A DNA stretch of 64,000 nt from Acanthochromis polyacanthus (taxonomy: Eukaryota; Chordata; Actinopteri; Pomacentridae), in NCBI RefSeq assembly GCF_021347895.1, contig NC_067126.1:33120482-33184481 (forward strand), read 5' to 3'. The position numbers were made by a program, and so were the translations under genes. The notes under the pieces are model-generated. The model did no database searches and was not told the origin of the DNA. It was given only the letters and a program-made list of their open reading frames with translations. Numbering within the stretch: the stretch's first letter is position 1; each line of letters begins with the position of its first letter. Shown here piece by piece: positions 52,801 through 64,000 of this stretch.

Positions 52801-53279
52801 AGTATATACCTTGTATAGTACTGGACATTAATGGCAGTGGTGAGGACAACAAAAGGAAAAAAGATCAAATAAAAGAGGAGGCGGATTTGATTTAAAGTTA
52901 TCTCTTTGTGTCTTGTCTACCATAGACACAAACGCTCGTCGTTCTATGGTTGCTATGGTTATTTGACCATTCTGTACCGTTTTCATTTTTTGTGGTTTCT
53001 CTGCTCACCTCTGTTTCACGATGATATAACAAGATGATGCAAGGCGAGGTCAGGGAAGAAATGCCACAAATTGACAGACTTAAGTCACAGCATCGTGAAC
53101 AATAGATCAGTCAAACTAAAGGAGGTCAGACTGTGAAAATCTCGCTCGCAAAAGAGGTCATCTCACCTTTTACTACAAGAAACTGCCGTGGACCTTATTT
53201 AGAGAATCATTTGAGACATGGAGCTGTGTTTTTATATCAGTTTTTACCACAAAAACTGTGAGGAGAATCAGCTTCAAAC
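49813..53279. other. Intergenic, no gene recognised
   Basis: AT-rich single-copy-looking DNA. Short frames such as those near 51.2 and 51.7 kb have no recognisable features or splice context. Confidence 0.55.
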
Positions 53280-56200
53280 ATGAATGAGTCATCAATCAAC
53301 CCCTCATGTGGATACCTGACAGTCCATGCGTTTGACAGGAGAGTTGTCACAAGAATCAGCGTTGGCAAACAGACTGACTGGAGACATGAGGATAGCGCAG
53401 TCAAGGTAGAGTTTTCTTCATATTTCATTCTTATGAGCGTCTGACCTCGGTTTGTAAATGTCTGAGGTAATTTTTTTCTCTCTCCATCTGCAGACTATAC
53501 ACAACCACACCAAGGTACATCAAGGGCTTCAAGGATTTGGGATCGCGTCTGAGCAGAGGAGAGTCTTGAGTTGGGGTGTATACCGCGGAGAATAAATACA
53601 ACAATAAACTAACAATTAGATTTTGTGGCTTGTAAAATACCTCTCTCTCTGAATTGCAACAATGAAATGTCCTTGACAATGTAAAAGCTTTGCTAGGACG
53701 CACAGAGTAAGAGAGGTTTCTCTCTGAAGTGAGTATTTTTTTATGGTATTAAACCAACATTTGAAATGCACTTTGTAGAGAGCCCTCAGACAAATGGCGA
53801 ATAGATACAATTAGCATATACGAAGCCCTTTTGTGTGTTTTAGAGATAATTTTTTGTATTGCCAAAGAAATCCTGAATTTGAGTTTTCATAGCCTTGTCT
53901 ATCCTTGTCACAGCGTAAGTTTTATCTTGTGAAAGATGATATGACATGGTATCCAGAGACATGGAGCTTCACAGTTTTGATTTATTCATGAAGCAAAAGT
54001 TAAAGACCTCAAAGAATTTAATAAATTATGAAGTGTCTTTGTTTTTTCTCCTCAGAGTGTTCCTAAAAACATGAAGTCTGAGCTGGAGATATCCCCCAGA
54101 TAATGAAGTGTTGGATTTGCTCAGCAAGGAAACTCCCCAAACTCCTTCAGCCTGCCAAGGAGAAACTGAAGTGTCTTTAACTAATCTGGACAAGGTATGG
54201 CAGGAAAATGCCACTTTCAAACTGCTCTTTTTTCCCCCGCCTCTTGCAGAAATATGAATTGATTTAGGGAAGATGCAATTAGTCTGCATTTGTTAGGCAT
54301 CAAACCTTGCCTGTCAGTTGTTTTAAATTATGCCTGGCTTTAAGTTGGTTTCTGAATACCTCATTAGCTGCAGCGGTTGGATGATACGTATTTGTCGGTG
54401 TCTTTTAAAAACAGAGTATTAAATGAAAATAAAGAATTAAAAAGCATCTATTCTGATCATGTTTTTTTTTTCAGCTCCCAACCTCAAGTGGATCAGAGGA
54501 GTTTGCTGCAGAGAGTGTTGAACATTTGCTGTGAGCACTGCCAGCAGCGGCTGAAACCCCCAGTGACCAGTGATCCGACAGCCAACAGTGTTGACCCAAC
54601 GGAGGTGAGGGAGTGAGTGTGCAGCTAAAACTATAATAAACACAGTGACAAACTGAATAAAAACTAGAGAGAATGAGGGGAAAAATCTGATGGTGTTTTG
54701 GTTTGGAGTTGGGATGATTGTGGAATCAAATAAAAGGAAGAATAATATAAAAAGCCATAACACCTAACTGTAAAATTTAACCACTATTGGAAAATGACTA
54801 TATGGAAATTTAAATACTACTGAAATTACATGATATAAATATTTCACAAGGAAGATCATCTACATGAATTTAGATCGTTTGCATTTCCCTCACTGAAAGT
54901 AGTAACTTTGAGTAGTGCTTTTTATTTCATTTTCAGCCAGCTCAGGGTATGATTGTGCCAGTTAAGAACCTCTTTGGTCCAGGTACAAATGTCTCTATAG
55001 TCTCCTGGCTTTTCCTATAGTGCCCTCATGATCGTGATGTTTGTGGTTTGTAATATCTTCACAACTATCCTATAATTGCATACAGATATTCATGGAGTCT
55101 GAAAGCATAAATATGGACAAGACATGGTAACAGATACCACTTTGAAAATGCTCCTTTTTCTTCCCGTATGAATTCACATATCACCCATCACTGCTCGTGT
55201 TTTGAAACACAGCTGACTTTAACTTGGTTTCAGAATAACTGATTAACTAGAACATTTGGCTGCTATGTGTTTCTGACAGACTGTCTTTTTGACTGGGAAA
55301 ATAAAGCCAGGGACAAAGAGCGAGTCTTGTTTGTTAGAGTTGGATCAGGCTTTTGTCCTATCAGGGTGCAACTGCTCAGTCAGACTCTATGATCCAAACC
55401 TCCAACCTTCCTAAAATATAGGAAGAAAAGCTCTCCCTGGCAGCTCTGATGTGAGAAACTCAAACTTCAACTTTTTTTTTTAAAACTTCTTTTGAATAGC
55501 ACTAGAGTTGTCAGCCTGAATAGATGAACTCCTTCAAACAACATGAATCCAGACAGATGGCTTTCAAATCAAAACATTTCAATGCTCTAAATTATGGTTA
55601 ATTTTACAGTTAGGCAGCTATTTGTTAGCAGATGTTGAACAACAACATATGCAAATAAATAGAAGAATGTTGAATATCTGTAGCATTTCTACATCTACAC
55701 CAGGCTTTTTCTCTCTCCGTCAGCTTTTGAGCTGTGAGAACGCATGGAAGACATCAGAGAGTTTGCCGTAGGGTGCAGCGGTTATCACGAAAGAAACTGT
55801 GACTGATGGGAGACCCAGCGATGCAGATAGATCAAAGGTCAGGATTCCTCGTGTCTATTACTGGCTCCCACCATTAAATGGTTTTTTCAAATTAAATTTC
55901 TATGCTATTGAATCTCTGATGTTGCATTTTCCATGACACACCGCACGTTGAAAGGTTTGAAATCAGTAAAGGGTTCAGAGCAACAGACCCCTAAAGCAGG
56001 TTACACACATCGACCACGGACAGATATCTCATGCAGATTAAATTTGCCTTTCCTTCCATTTTGATAAAGCATGTCATGACACCTTTAACAACATTACAGG
56101 ACACAGACAAGTATGTACACCAACCCGACATAATCGACTCTCAGATGATGCTTTGACTGCCAAGAGGGAAGCTTCACTCAGTGAAACAGAAATCATGGAC

Positions 56201-57415
56201 AGTGAGAAAACATTCTCTCTCAATGTCGAAAATGCTGAACAAATGCTTAAATCACACTTTTTTTGAGCACTCAGATTTACACATAGTAGGATATTGTACA
56301 CTACAATGCAACACCTAACAGAAGAGAAGCCTATACCCATCAATATCTATTTGGTTCATCAGAGGATGACACTGTTTGTCAAATTATGATCTTTCCAGAT
56401 GGAACAGGGCAGCTGTGGTACTCTTTATGTGAATCTAATTGACAGTTAATTGACATGGCATTAATTATACTTCATATTAGACTGTTCACCTTTGTCAAAT
56501 GACAAAGCTATTCATCTGGAAGTCTTGCTATTTTTGTAGCTGCCTGCCCTTGTGTTGTGGTCGCAGAAGACAAACATCAGCAGCCTCTCATTTCTGCAAC
56601 GGAGGACAAGGTACCCGTTATGAGAATAGCGGCATTTGGTATGATTAGTCGTCGAATCAATTTATATAACTGGCTGAAAAATCAGCCATTTATTTTGAAA
56701 TTTAAATCTATTTTATTATCACCAGCTCTCTGTGGAAGTCTTTTAAGTTTCGTTTTTCAATTATTGACGAAACTGGCAGGAGACAGAAATGACAAACTAT
56801 CTGGGTGAGACAATAAAACCCCTGAGGGGCTCATTGTTCACGAGCTGCTTCTCTTTATTAGGGTGTATCTGACTTCATGGGGAGGCACCTACTGCAGTGA
56901 CAAAGGACATCTGAAGAAACACTGGTGCTGTTGGACAATAAGCATAGTGCTCATGTTCCCCCTCTGAATAACAATGAGCCCTGACCTCAACATCCACATC
57001 CACTCCAATAAGCATATCTGCATCACTGATAAATGCAGCATACACCTTCAAGTGGGAGCAAAACTGAGAGCAAGAGATTAGATCTTGTGCTATTATTACA
57101 CGTCTGTTGCAATAGCAGAGATGTGAAGAGTAGAATCCAATTTTGGACCAAATCATTGCCTTTCTTTATATTTCCTTGCTGTCGCAGCTGAATCAAGGCA
57201 AAGGTCTAATTCTGCCAGGGCCTGACATGCTTCAGAGGTATTTGCAGCAGAAGAGTGCAGAGATCAATGTCCTGCTCCAGAACATCCAGTCCCTCATCAC
57301 CTATCAAAAGACTGTCAGTCGACGGAAGGTCAAGCCCCAGCAAAGCCTCATCTCACAGATGGAAAGACGGCAGCTGCCAGTGAAACAGCAACGGTCTGCC
57401 AAGAAGACCCCCTAA
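53280..57415 (+). pseudogene. Copy B: second exon series of the same unidentified family, with frameshifts and a stop, next to cog3
   Basis: Candidate exons are 53280-53405 (ATG; phase 0 donor), 53494-53514 (21 bases), 54056-54194, 54475-54604, 54937-54982, 55724-55837, 56567-56610 and 57188-57415 (stop). The 54056 exon is 139 bases and runs open end to end only if one base of a C5 run near 54094-54098 is ignored. The 54475 exon changes frame just before CEHCQQRLKPPVT, its match to the HCDYCQQ exon of copy A. The 55724 exon (38 codons, phase 0 at both ends) has one TAG at codon 16. A further open stretch at about 56102-56266 has no clear donor. Only the last exon reads cleanly for its full length. 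Its tail-to-tail position with cog3 matches human ERICH6B. Either it is a decayed gene or exon borders have been misjudged. Confidence 0.4.
57188..57415 (+). CDS. Last exon of copy B, 75 codons
   Basis: The acceptor CTTGCTGTCGCAG precedes LNQGKGLILPGPDMLQRYLQ, then QKSAEINVLLQNIQSLITYQ and a basic tail ending RSAKKTP and TAA. The LxRYLxxKSAEIxxLL stretch is amphipathic and likely helical. It is conserved in copy A at 39247. The reading frame is intact, so this exon may still be transcribed. An AATAAA at 57973-57978 could be its poly(A) signal. The gene lies convergent to cog3, about 1.17 kb from the end of the cog3 coding sequence. Confidence 0.5.
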   Translation: MNQGKGLILPGPDMLQRYLQQKSAEINVLLQNIQSLITYQKTVSRRKVKPQQSLISQMERRQLPVKQQRSAKKTP

Positions 57416-58588
57416 AGCCGATGATGTCCTTGAATGGCAGTTTCTCATTTGTGTGAAGCGACTAGAAAGAACTGTAGCGTTCCCTGAATTTGAATTTAAT
57501 GACAAAGTCCATTTTTAGACATAACCCCAGAAGCATTATTAATCAGTTTTAATCAGAATGTCCATAAATAGCACTACTGTACACATCATTTTACATGGGA
57601 CACACCAAAGCAAATGTCACAATGATAGTGCCCTGTTACTTCTGTTACTCTGTGAAGACCACCAGGAAACACACCCTTGAATCACATACAGAGCAAAACT
57701 GCCAAAGTCAACAGTCTATACATTTTAAATTCAACCTAGTTATATAAAAGAAAAAAGTATAAAACATAATATTTCATTTCTTTTTTGTTTTTTGTTTTTT
57801 TACACATTTACAACAAAAACATTCGCAAGAAAGATCTGGATAAACATTTAAGAAAACAGCTGTGTGGATTTTGCTATGATTAGAGGGGAAAACCTGTTGG
57901 ACCTGAAACACCTGTAGCACAGTCTGTTTCTACTGAATGTGGTACAAAGCCAGTTACATTTTAAAATAGAGGAATAAAATATTATGCAGCATTTGTTTTG
58001 TCATCCTTCCAAAGCCATCAAGACTATCTGGGCATCTCCAAGCGTGCCCCCATACTGGCCATTAGCTACCTGGCTGATGAGCAACTGTTTAGTGGCTCTA
58101 TCTGTGCACCTAAAGTGCCCTTCTCTCAACACCCCACACCCACTTAGTGTGCGGTCTTTTTATGTAAGCAATTTGTTAAGAGACGCAGCTGTGATCACAA
58201 ATCCACCTTATTCAAGATGGAATTTCCCTACATGAAAGCAACCATAACCAAAACACCGCCTTTAGTTTAAGTCAAACAAAAGGATCAACTCAGAACCCCA
58301 AAACTTACTCTCCACTTCCCAGTTTGTTATAGACCTAAAGATAAACACCTGAACCTCTTCACACTTGCAGCTACTTGAGCCTCAGTTAAAAAATCTTTGG
58401 CCTTGTGCAGAATTGTTACGCTTTTTTTTTTTTTTTGCCTTCACATCAGCACTCCTGGTCCGGCATGCAGCTCAGGTGCAGGTTTCTGGTCATCTCGCCT
58501 CCTTTTCCTCACAGCTCCTGGTCATGGCTGGAGTTGCAACATCCCATTGCTATCCAGGGGGTGTCCACCAGTATCGCTACGCCGCACA
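57416..58588. other. Convergent spacer between copy B and cog3
   Basis: Holds an AATAAA at 57973 in the copy B direction. The cog3 3' UTR must run through it in the other direction. No clear minus-strand AATAAA was found. Confidence 0.5.
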
Positions 58589-61500
58589 TTACTTATTCAC
58601 AGACAGCAGTAGGTTAATCTGAAAGAGAGCCGTGAAAAATGATAAGCGCTCACCGTGCCTCAGCTGATATACAGTGTGTTATTTAATGTTTCTGGGCTGA
58701 AGTTCCTCTCAGCAGTTTTGGATGCTGCGAGCTGTATTATTACAACTATGCCAGGTGCCTTCAGGCCGTGCTAATCCCACAGTACTGTACCTGCTCCATA
58801 GATGGACATGCAACGATTTGAAGGTCTTCTCCACTGTATTCCTCCTGAAGCAAGGCGTGCAGTCTTTGGAATACCTGCTGGATGTTATTCTGTGGAAAAA
58901 AGCCATCGTATTACTGAGCGCTGGAAGGAAATTAATACTACATTTCCATCTGGCCTATGTCCCCTCGCTATCTTGTTTCCATGTCAACCACAGAATTTTA
59001 TTTCTCTCATTCAGCCTCACCTGGCACCTTGATGAACAGTACACAGGCAGCACTGAGATTTCTCTATTAGAGTTCAATCACACTGGCAATTTATAGCTAA
59101 AGGCACAATCGCCAAGCAAAATTTAAGCAAGAGTCGCCCCAAGAGAGGATTTCAAACAAAGAATTATTTTCTACATCTCTCCAAAAAAATCACTAACATG
59201 TCTTCTAGGGCAGCATCTAACCTTCACAGATGAATAAATGTATGTAATGAAAGGGATCCGACGCTTTGAGAGGTTTGTTTATACGATAACATCAGCAAAC
59301 ACTTCAGTACAAAAGACCTTTGAGGAGATCTATAAGGAAAGAGAAATAAACATGCTCGAGCTCAGCTCTTCAGAGATACAAGTGAATAAGCTTTGATTTC
59401 TTATTATTTAAAAAAAAATACCGATTGGACCTAGAAGTGGACTGACATGGCATTCCTGCTTTATAAATACTATGTGAAAGGTTTCCTGGATTTCTTGAGC
59501 TTTAACAATGATTCAAAAAGGAACTGACTCAAGCAGCACAAGCTATATCCTAGCTTTTCCGCCACCCACCCGGACAGGCTTGAAAAGGATGAACTCTGTG
59601 TCTCTATTGGCTAAGTACAAGGACATGCTCTGTAAAGTGCTTGGCAGCTTGCTCTTCATCACCCGGTAGGTAGCCATCACTATATCGTTGATCTTCGCTG
59701 AAAAGAGGGAAAAAAATGTAGTGAGGAGAAAAAAAAAAACAACAAAAAAAACATTGACATGCCCTCTAGCATTTTCTATATGGGTTTTGATGAATTACGG
59801 TATGATGCGCGTGGCGTTTCCTGAGACAAATCTTACCTGGCTGTGCCCAAGGTTGCTGAGACAGACTGTACGTGGGACCACCTTGAATAGCCATAGTTTT
59901 AAGAGCTGAAACCTGAGTGCAGACACAGCCAAAAGCACAGCAGTTTGAAAAGACTTAATTTGTGTTAGTTACGGTAAACCACGCAAACAAGCGCAAGAAG
60001 CGGTGCTGCCAGTTCAGCTAATTCAATTCCGACTTGAATTAGAGTAGTATTTACATGAATAATAGTAGGAACTGAGTGTAACACAAAAACAAATAATGAA
60101 AGCACACGCATATATACACACACCAATGCCTAGCGTCTGAATTAGATATCCTCCTTGAAAAACAGACATTTTATCTTGTCAGTTAAGTACCGAGACCTTC
60201 AGTGATCAGTGAATAAGCAAATGATTTCTTTTTTTTTCCAGAAAGGTTTTTTTAAAAGGTAAAAGCTGCAAAAATGAAGGTCAGGATGAGCTGTCGCCGC
60301 CTGAGGCCAAGTCTGCCTTCGCTCTAACAGTTACCTTGGTGAGAAACTCCTCAAGGTTCCCCACAAAGATCTGAGTCTGCTGCTGGATAAACTGCTCACA
60401 GCTGAACTTCAGGTGCCGGTCCACATCCTTCTTAGAGTCAATGTAGTGCTCCTTTATCTCTGGTGTTCCCTGGGGGCCACGGAGAAAAAGGCTTTAGCAC
60501 TATCAAGTGGCGTTTCCCTTAGGCAGGGTGCTATCAAAGTACTTAAAGTGTATGGCATGTTTAGCAAAAAAAAAATGGTGAAGAAGAAAAAAAAAACAAC
60601 ACTACCTCCAACAGGAATTCAAGTATGGCGTTGTGACTGTTAAGTCGGAAGAATTTGGGAACAGCCTTAGGGTTCAGGATTTTGAAGGCAGCATCTTAAA
60701 ACAAAGCAGAGATTTAATCTGGGCTCCTGTAGAATTAGAGTGCCCTCTAGTGCTACAAATTTAATATGTCCTTGACTGAGATGAGGGTGATAGAGAGCGA
60801 ATCTGCCCTGTGAGCCATCGGTTAATGTACATTATGGTGTTGGATTACAATTTCCACATTAATTGTTGCCACCGGTGCATGTGATAGGCACAAGTTGTTT
60901 AATGAGCATGAAAATGTAATGACTGGCTTTATGGAGCTGAACGCCAATGTTCCCTCTACCTTTAATTATCTTACCTCGCGTTTTTTTCAGGTCCAGTGAG
61001 ATTTCCTTGATGGCAAAATCGGTGTGAAATGGGGCAATCTGTTCACGCATTATCAGCAGGTGCTTGATCAGGAAAAGTTGCCCATCTATTTGTGTCTACA
61101 GGAAGTGAAAGCGCACTGTTAAATCCACACTGCAGGCTGCCAACACAAAAGGGCATCTGCTGACGATCCAAACTACAGAGAACACAAAAAGCCCAAGCAC
61201 AGTGACGATAAGGGAATATGTCTAATTAATAACCGTTGATTAACCATAGCTGGGAAGGGACGCGTTACTGTGAGAAATAAGGCAGCTCGTGTCATTTATT
61301 GCTCAGCAAGCAACTAAAACACTGGAAAAAGACATCAACAAAAGGTGGCAATACATCCTCTGAGATTGATGCCGCTGCTTTAATTTGAAGTGTTGGGTTA
61401 AAACAGGCCAGTTAGCGCAGATACTGACAGCAAATTTGAAGGTGTGAGAAGCTCATAAATAACGCATGGTCTATTGAACACTATGTAGAGCATAATAAAG

Positions 61501-63292
61501 CATCTTTTCAAATAAACTTTAAGTGACATCCCATCTGCTTTACTTAAGGATCCTGCAGCCTGAAAGAATGTTTTCTGTAAGAGGGAACTGGCCTTGTTTA
61601 CTGTATAAAAAGCTATTTTGATAATAATAAAAATTTTAAAAGTTCAGTCGCAATGCAAAACCACACTGTGTGCTTAACCATGTGTGCCAACCTTGTTTTT
61701 AAGGATGATATCAGAAGCTTTAAGCAGGGACTGGATGCAGGCAGATAAGGCTTCTTGAGATAAACCCTGGAAGACTGCTCTCTGGAAAAAGACCAAGAGT
61801 TGGTGTAAGAAAACAAACAAACGAGAAAAATGCAAAAGCGGTAAAACTATATACAATATGTCCTCCTGCTCTGTAAGTTAGACTCACATCTATACATCGG
61901 TAGAGCTTGGACAGACAAACCAGCGTTCGTCTGACAGTAGGGTACCACATGCCGTGCAAATCAGCAGGAGAGACAGTTGTCTGCAGACGAGATGCTTCAA
62001 CACTGCCTGTATTTATTGAACGCAGGAGGAGAAAGCCATCAGGCAAAAGACGAAAAGACTAAACGTTGTTAAAAAAGCAAGTCTTACAATCTGGAAACAC
62101 GGACCAGCGTTACTGTTTCTTCTACCATCAGGATCCTCAAGCTGTACGTCAGAAAATATGGACTCTTGTGACATCTGCTTCATTTGCTCTTCCTTCAAGC
62201 TCTGTGCAATTCTCTATTTACGACAGGAAAAGTAAAAAGCAAGAGTTGGTAGATGGAAAATGTTAAGATTCTGGAAAGGCATGTTTTATTAAATTTGTAC
62301 CTTCAAAACAGGCCTACAGGTTTTGAAGGTTAATTAACATTAAATTACTTGCAAAACAAGTTTGTATGTCGACGGAAAGTCAAGCAAACATCAAAGAAAT
62401 ATTAAGAACATCAAGGAGATTTAATATTAACAAGAAAGTGTAGAAAATAAGGTAGGACTCAGAAGCATATTTACCAAGATGTGCTGATACTGACAAGAAC
62501 AAAAACCCTCCACAGCCTGAAATTTGCATAATACAGTTTGATGCATTGCAACATTTTATGGAGTTGCTGTGATTCAAAATGTTAAGAGATTGGAAAGTCA
62601 ATATTTTCCTCGGCAACAGAAAAGAAGTCTACAGGTCTTGGATGGCTTAACATAAAATGGGAGTTAAAATTGCTAAAAACATTCCAAAAATGTTCTTGAA
62701 ATACCAAAGGAAGCACAATCAGGGCGATTTTAAGAAAATTACATGCAAGCAGAGCATTTTAAGAGCTTAAAAACCGGGGCCTAGACTCAGAGGCACATTT
62801 AACCACATGTGCAGACATTCTCAAGACCAAATACCTTCTGAATCTTAAATTGGCACTGAACAAGACATCAAGTGTTTTCAAGGTAATGCAGACAGTTAGC
62901 AAACATTGCGGTCGAGACGGGCATTTATATTTGATATTTTATACTCAACAATTACGAAAAAAGTATATATATTATTTTCATAGATCATACAAATAAACTA
63001 TTTGCCTCCCTAGTTACATCTAGGTTGCAACAGTTATGCATTTATTTGAGTTTATTTTTAGAGGACACATCAATACTTTACAATGATTTCATAAAGACAT
63101 GGCCTGATACCTTCCAGCATAGAGTCCTTACCTCCATCATCTCCAGTTTCTCAGGGTAGGCCAGATCCCCCGGAGCCGGGTTGTAGCCTGTAATGTCGGT
63201 CTGGATGTAAATGTGAGTCCTGTAGACCAGCCTCTCCTGAACATCTTCCAGCATCTGCTTCACGACTGCATCAAAGGCCCCCAGCTGAGCAG
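58589..63292 (-). CDS. cog3: Conserved oligomeric Golgi complex subunit 3, C-terminal 11 exons (5' part beyond the window)
   Basis: Exons in transcript order are 63292-63132, 62213-62088, 61980-61888 (or from 62006), 61781-61692, 61095-60975, 60694-60606, 60469-60335, 59912-59837, 59697-59570, 58889-58791 and 58618-58589. They encode about 381 residues, the C-terminal 46% of an 828-residue family. Blocks nearly identical to human COG3 include [78 protein letters not shown] and [19 protein letters not shown]. The tail [14 protein letters not shown]...CPSMEQ ends INLLLSVNK (human LSLLLLVSK) in a 30-base last exon. COG3 is a lobe A subunit of the COG tethering complex for retrograde vesicles at the cis-Golgi. 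The N-terminal Sec34 coiled-coil part lies off the right edge. Confidence 0.95.
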
Positions 63293-64000
63293 CTACATGA
63301 AAAGCACATGAAGGTCGGGTTACAGTTTAAGCTTGTATGCATGTGATGTGATGAGCTCATGATGTGAGATCAGATGATTTAAAAAACAAAAACAAAATTG
63401 TAACATGAAAGTATCCCCAAGCGTCCAAAGAACATATATGATTCTCTCTTGGTTTATCCAAAAGCGGACACTGTCGCTGGAGGCCGTCTTCTCAGAAACC
63501 AACCATGTAAAAGTGCACTGCAAGCTCAGATAAACATACCTAATTAGTAGTTTTGGCTAAATTGAAGGACTAGGACAATATTTTCTTTGAACTGGAAGGC
63601 CCAGACACAAAGTAGCTTTTGACGGAACCAGTCCAAATGTTCTGTTTTAACTGGCAAAAAGGCAGGATTCGTGAAAAACGGTTATTCATGAAAAACATGG
63701 ATGGCTACATGACATACAGTATTTTCCACTGACAAAAGTAGCCTCTAAAGCAACAGATATGCTTTTGGAATATTTTATTTTCAGTTATTTTTGGCTCAGT
63801 CTTGAAACTATGTTAATTACGTTCATTTTATTTTGAAACGGGACTGTTCGTATTAATGTACATTTCCACGTAAATGCGAGAGATTGTAGCTGTACGGCTA
63901 ATTTCCATCTCGTGTCCCATTGGCAGATGAAAAATAAAGACATAACAAATAACATAATACCATAAATGCACAAAGGCATGCAAAAAAGAAACAAGAAACA
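63293..64000 (-). other. cog3 intron
   Basis: The first cog3 exon in the window has its acceptor (CATGTAG) at 63293. No sequence to its right translates to the preceding COG3 residues, so this is intron up to the window edge. Confidence 0.6.

Noticed and set aside
57449..57475. Alternative last cog3 exon reading FFLVASHK after CGCTACAG
   Set aside because: The exon at 58589-58618 (INLLLSVNK) is closer to the conserved COG3 C-terminus, nearer, and has a better pyrimidine tract.

Overview
The window looks like a teleost fish genome. It has multi-exon vertebrate genes with GT/AG introns, long AT-rich intergenic DNA, and many repeats of types common in ray-finned fish: Tc1/mariner relics, MITE-like elements with terminal inverted repeats, tRNA-derived SINE-like elements and a large minisatellite. 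Four genes are recognised from their translated exons, all in a vertebrate linkage group whose human counterparts lie on chromosome 13q.

Layout. 1-13.6 kb: intergenic, with Tc1/mariner relics (about 1.69-2.05 and 12.23-12.51 kb) and a MITE-like element (8.06-8.60 kb). 13.57-17.5 kb: pcdh8 (+), three coding exons, with a TATA box and a poly(A) signal. 18.6-22.07 kb: cnmd (chondromodulin, +), seven coding exons, complete, in the same order and orientation relative to pcdh8 as in human. 22-28.4 kb: intergenic with a (CT)n microsatellite. 28.45-31.11 kb: ednrb (endothelin receptor B, -), seven coding exons including a short last exon. 31.98-39.34 kb: a + strand series of exon-like blocks (copy A), interrupted by mobile elements. 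40.5-49.5 kb: a minisatellite made of two related 38-39 bp families, with a recent duplication of about 2.19 kb, embedded tRNA-like modules and a SINE. It is bordered by SINE fragments on the left and a Tc1 transposase fragment on the right. 53.28-57.42 kb: a second + strand series of exon-like blocks (copy B) whose last exon is homologous to that of copy A. 58.59-63.29 kb: the 3' half of cog3 (-), eleven exons, running off the right edge.

The main unexplained item is the pair of same-orientation copies A and B flanking the minisatellite. They share a CxxCQQ exon and a last exon whose splice acceptor aligns exactly, but most internal exons carry a single in-frame TAG or a one-base frameshift. 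The position tail-to-tail with cog3 and a glycine-rich block at 38.83 kb suggest the ERICH6/ERICH6B (FAM194-domain) family, which lies beside COG3 in human. That assignment rests on memory of the family and on synteny, and needs a search. The recognised genes do not form a pathway: they are an adhesion receptor, a cartilage anti-angiogenic factor, a neural-crest GPCR and a Golgi tether subunit that share a chromosome.
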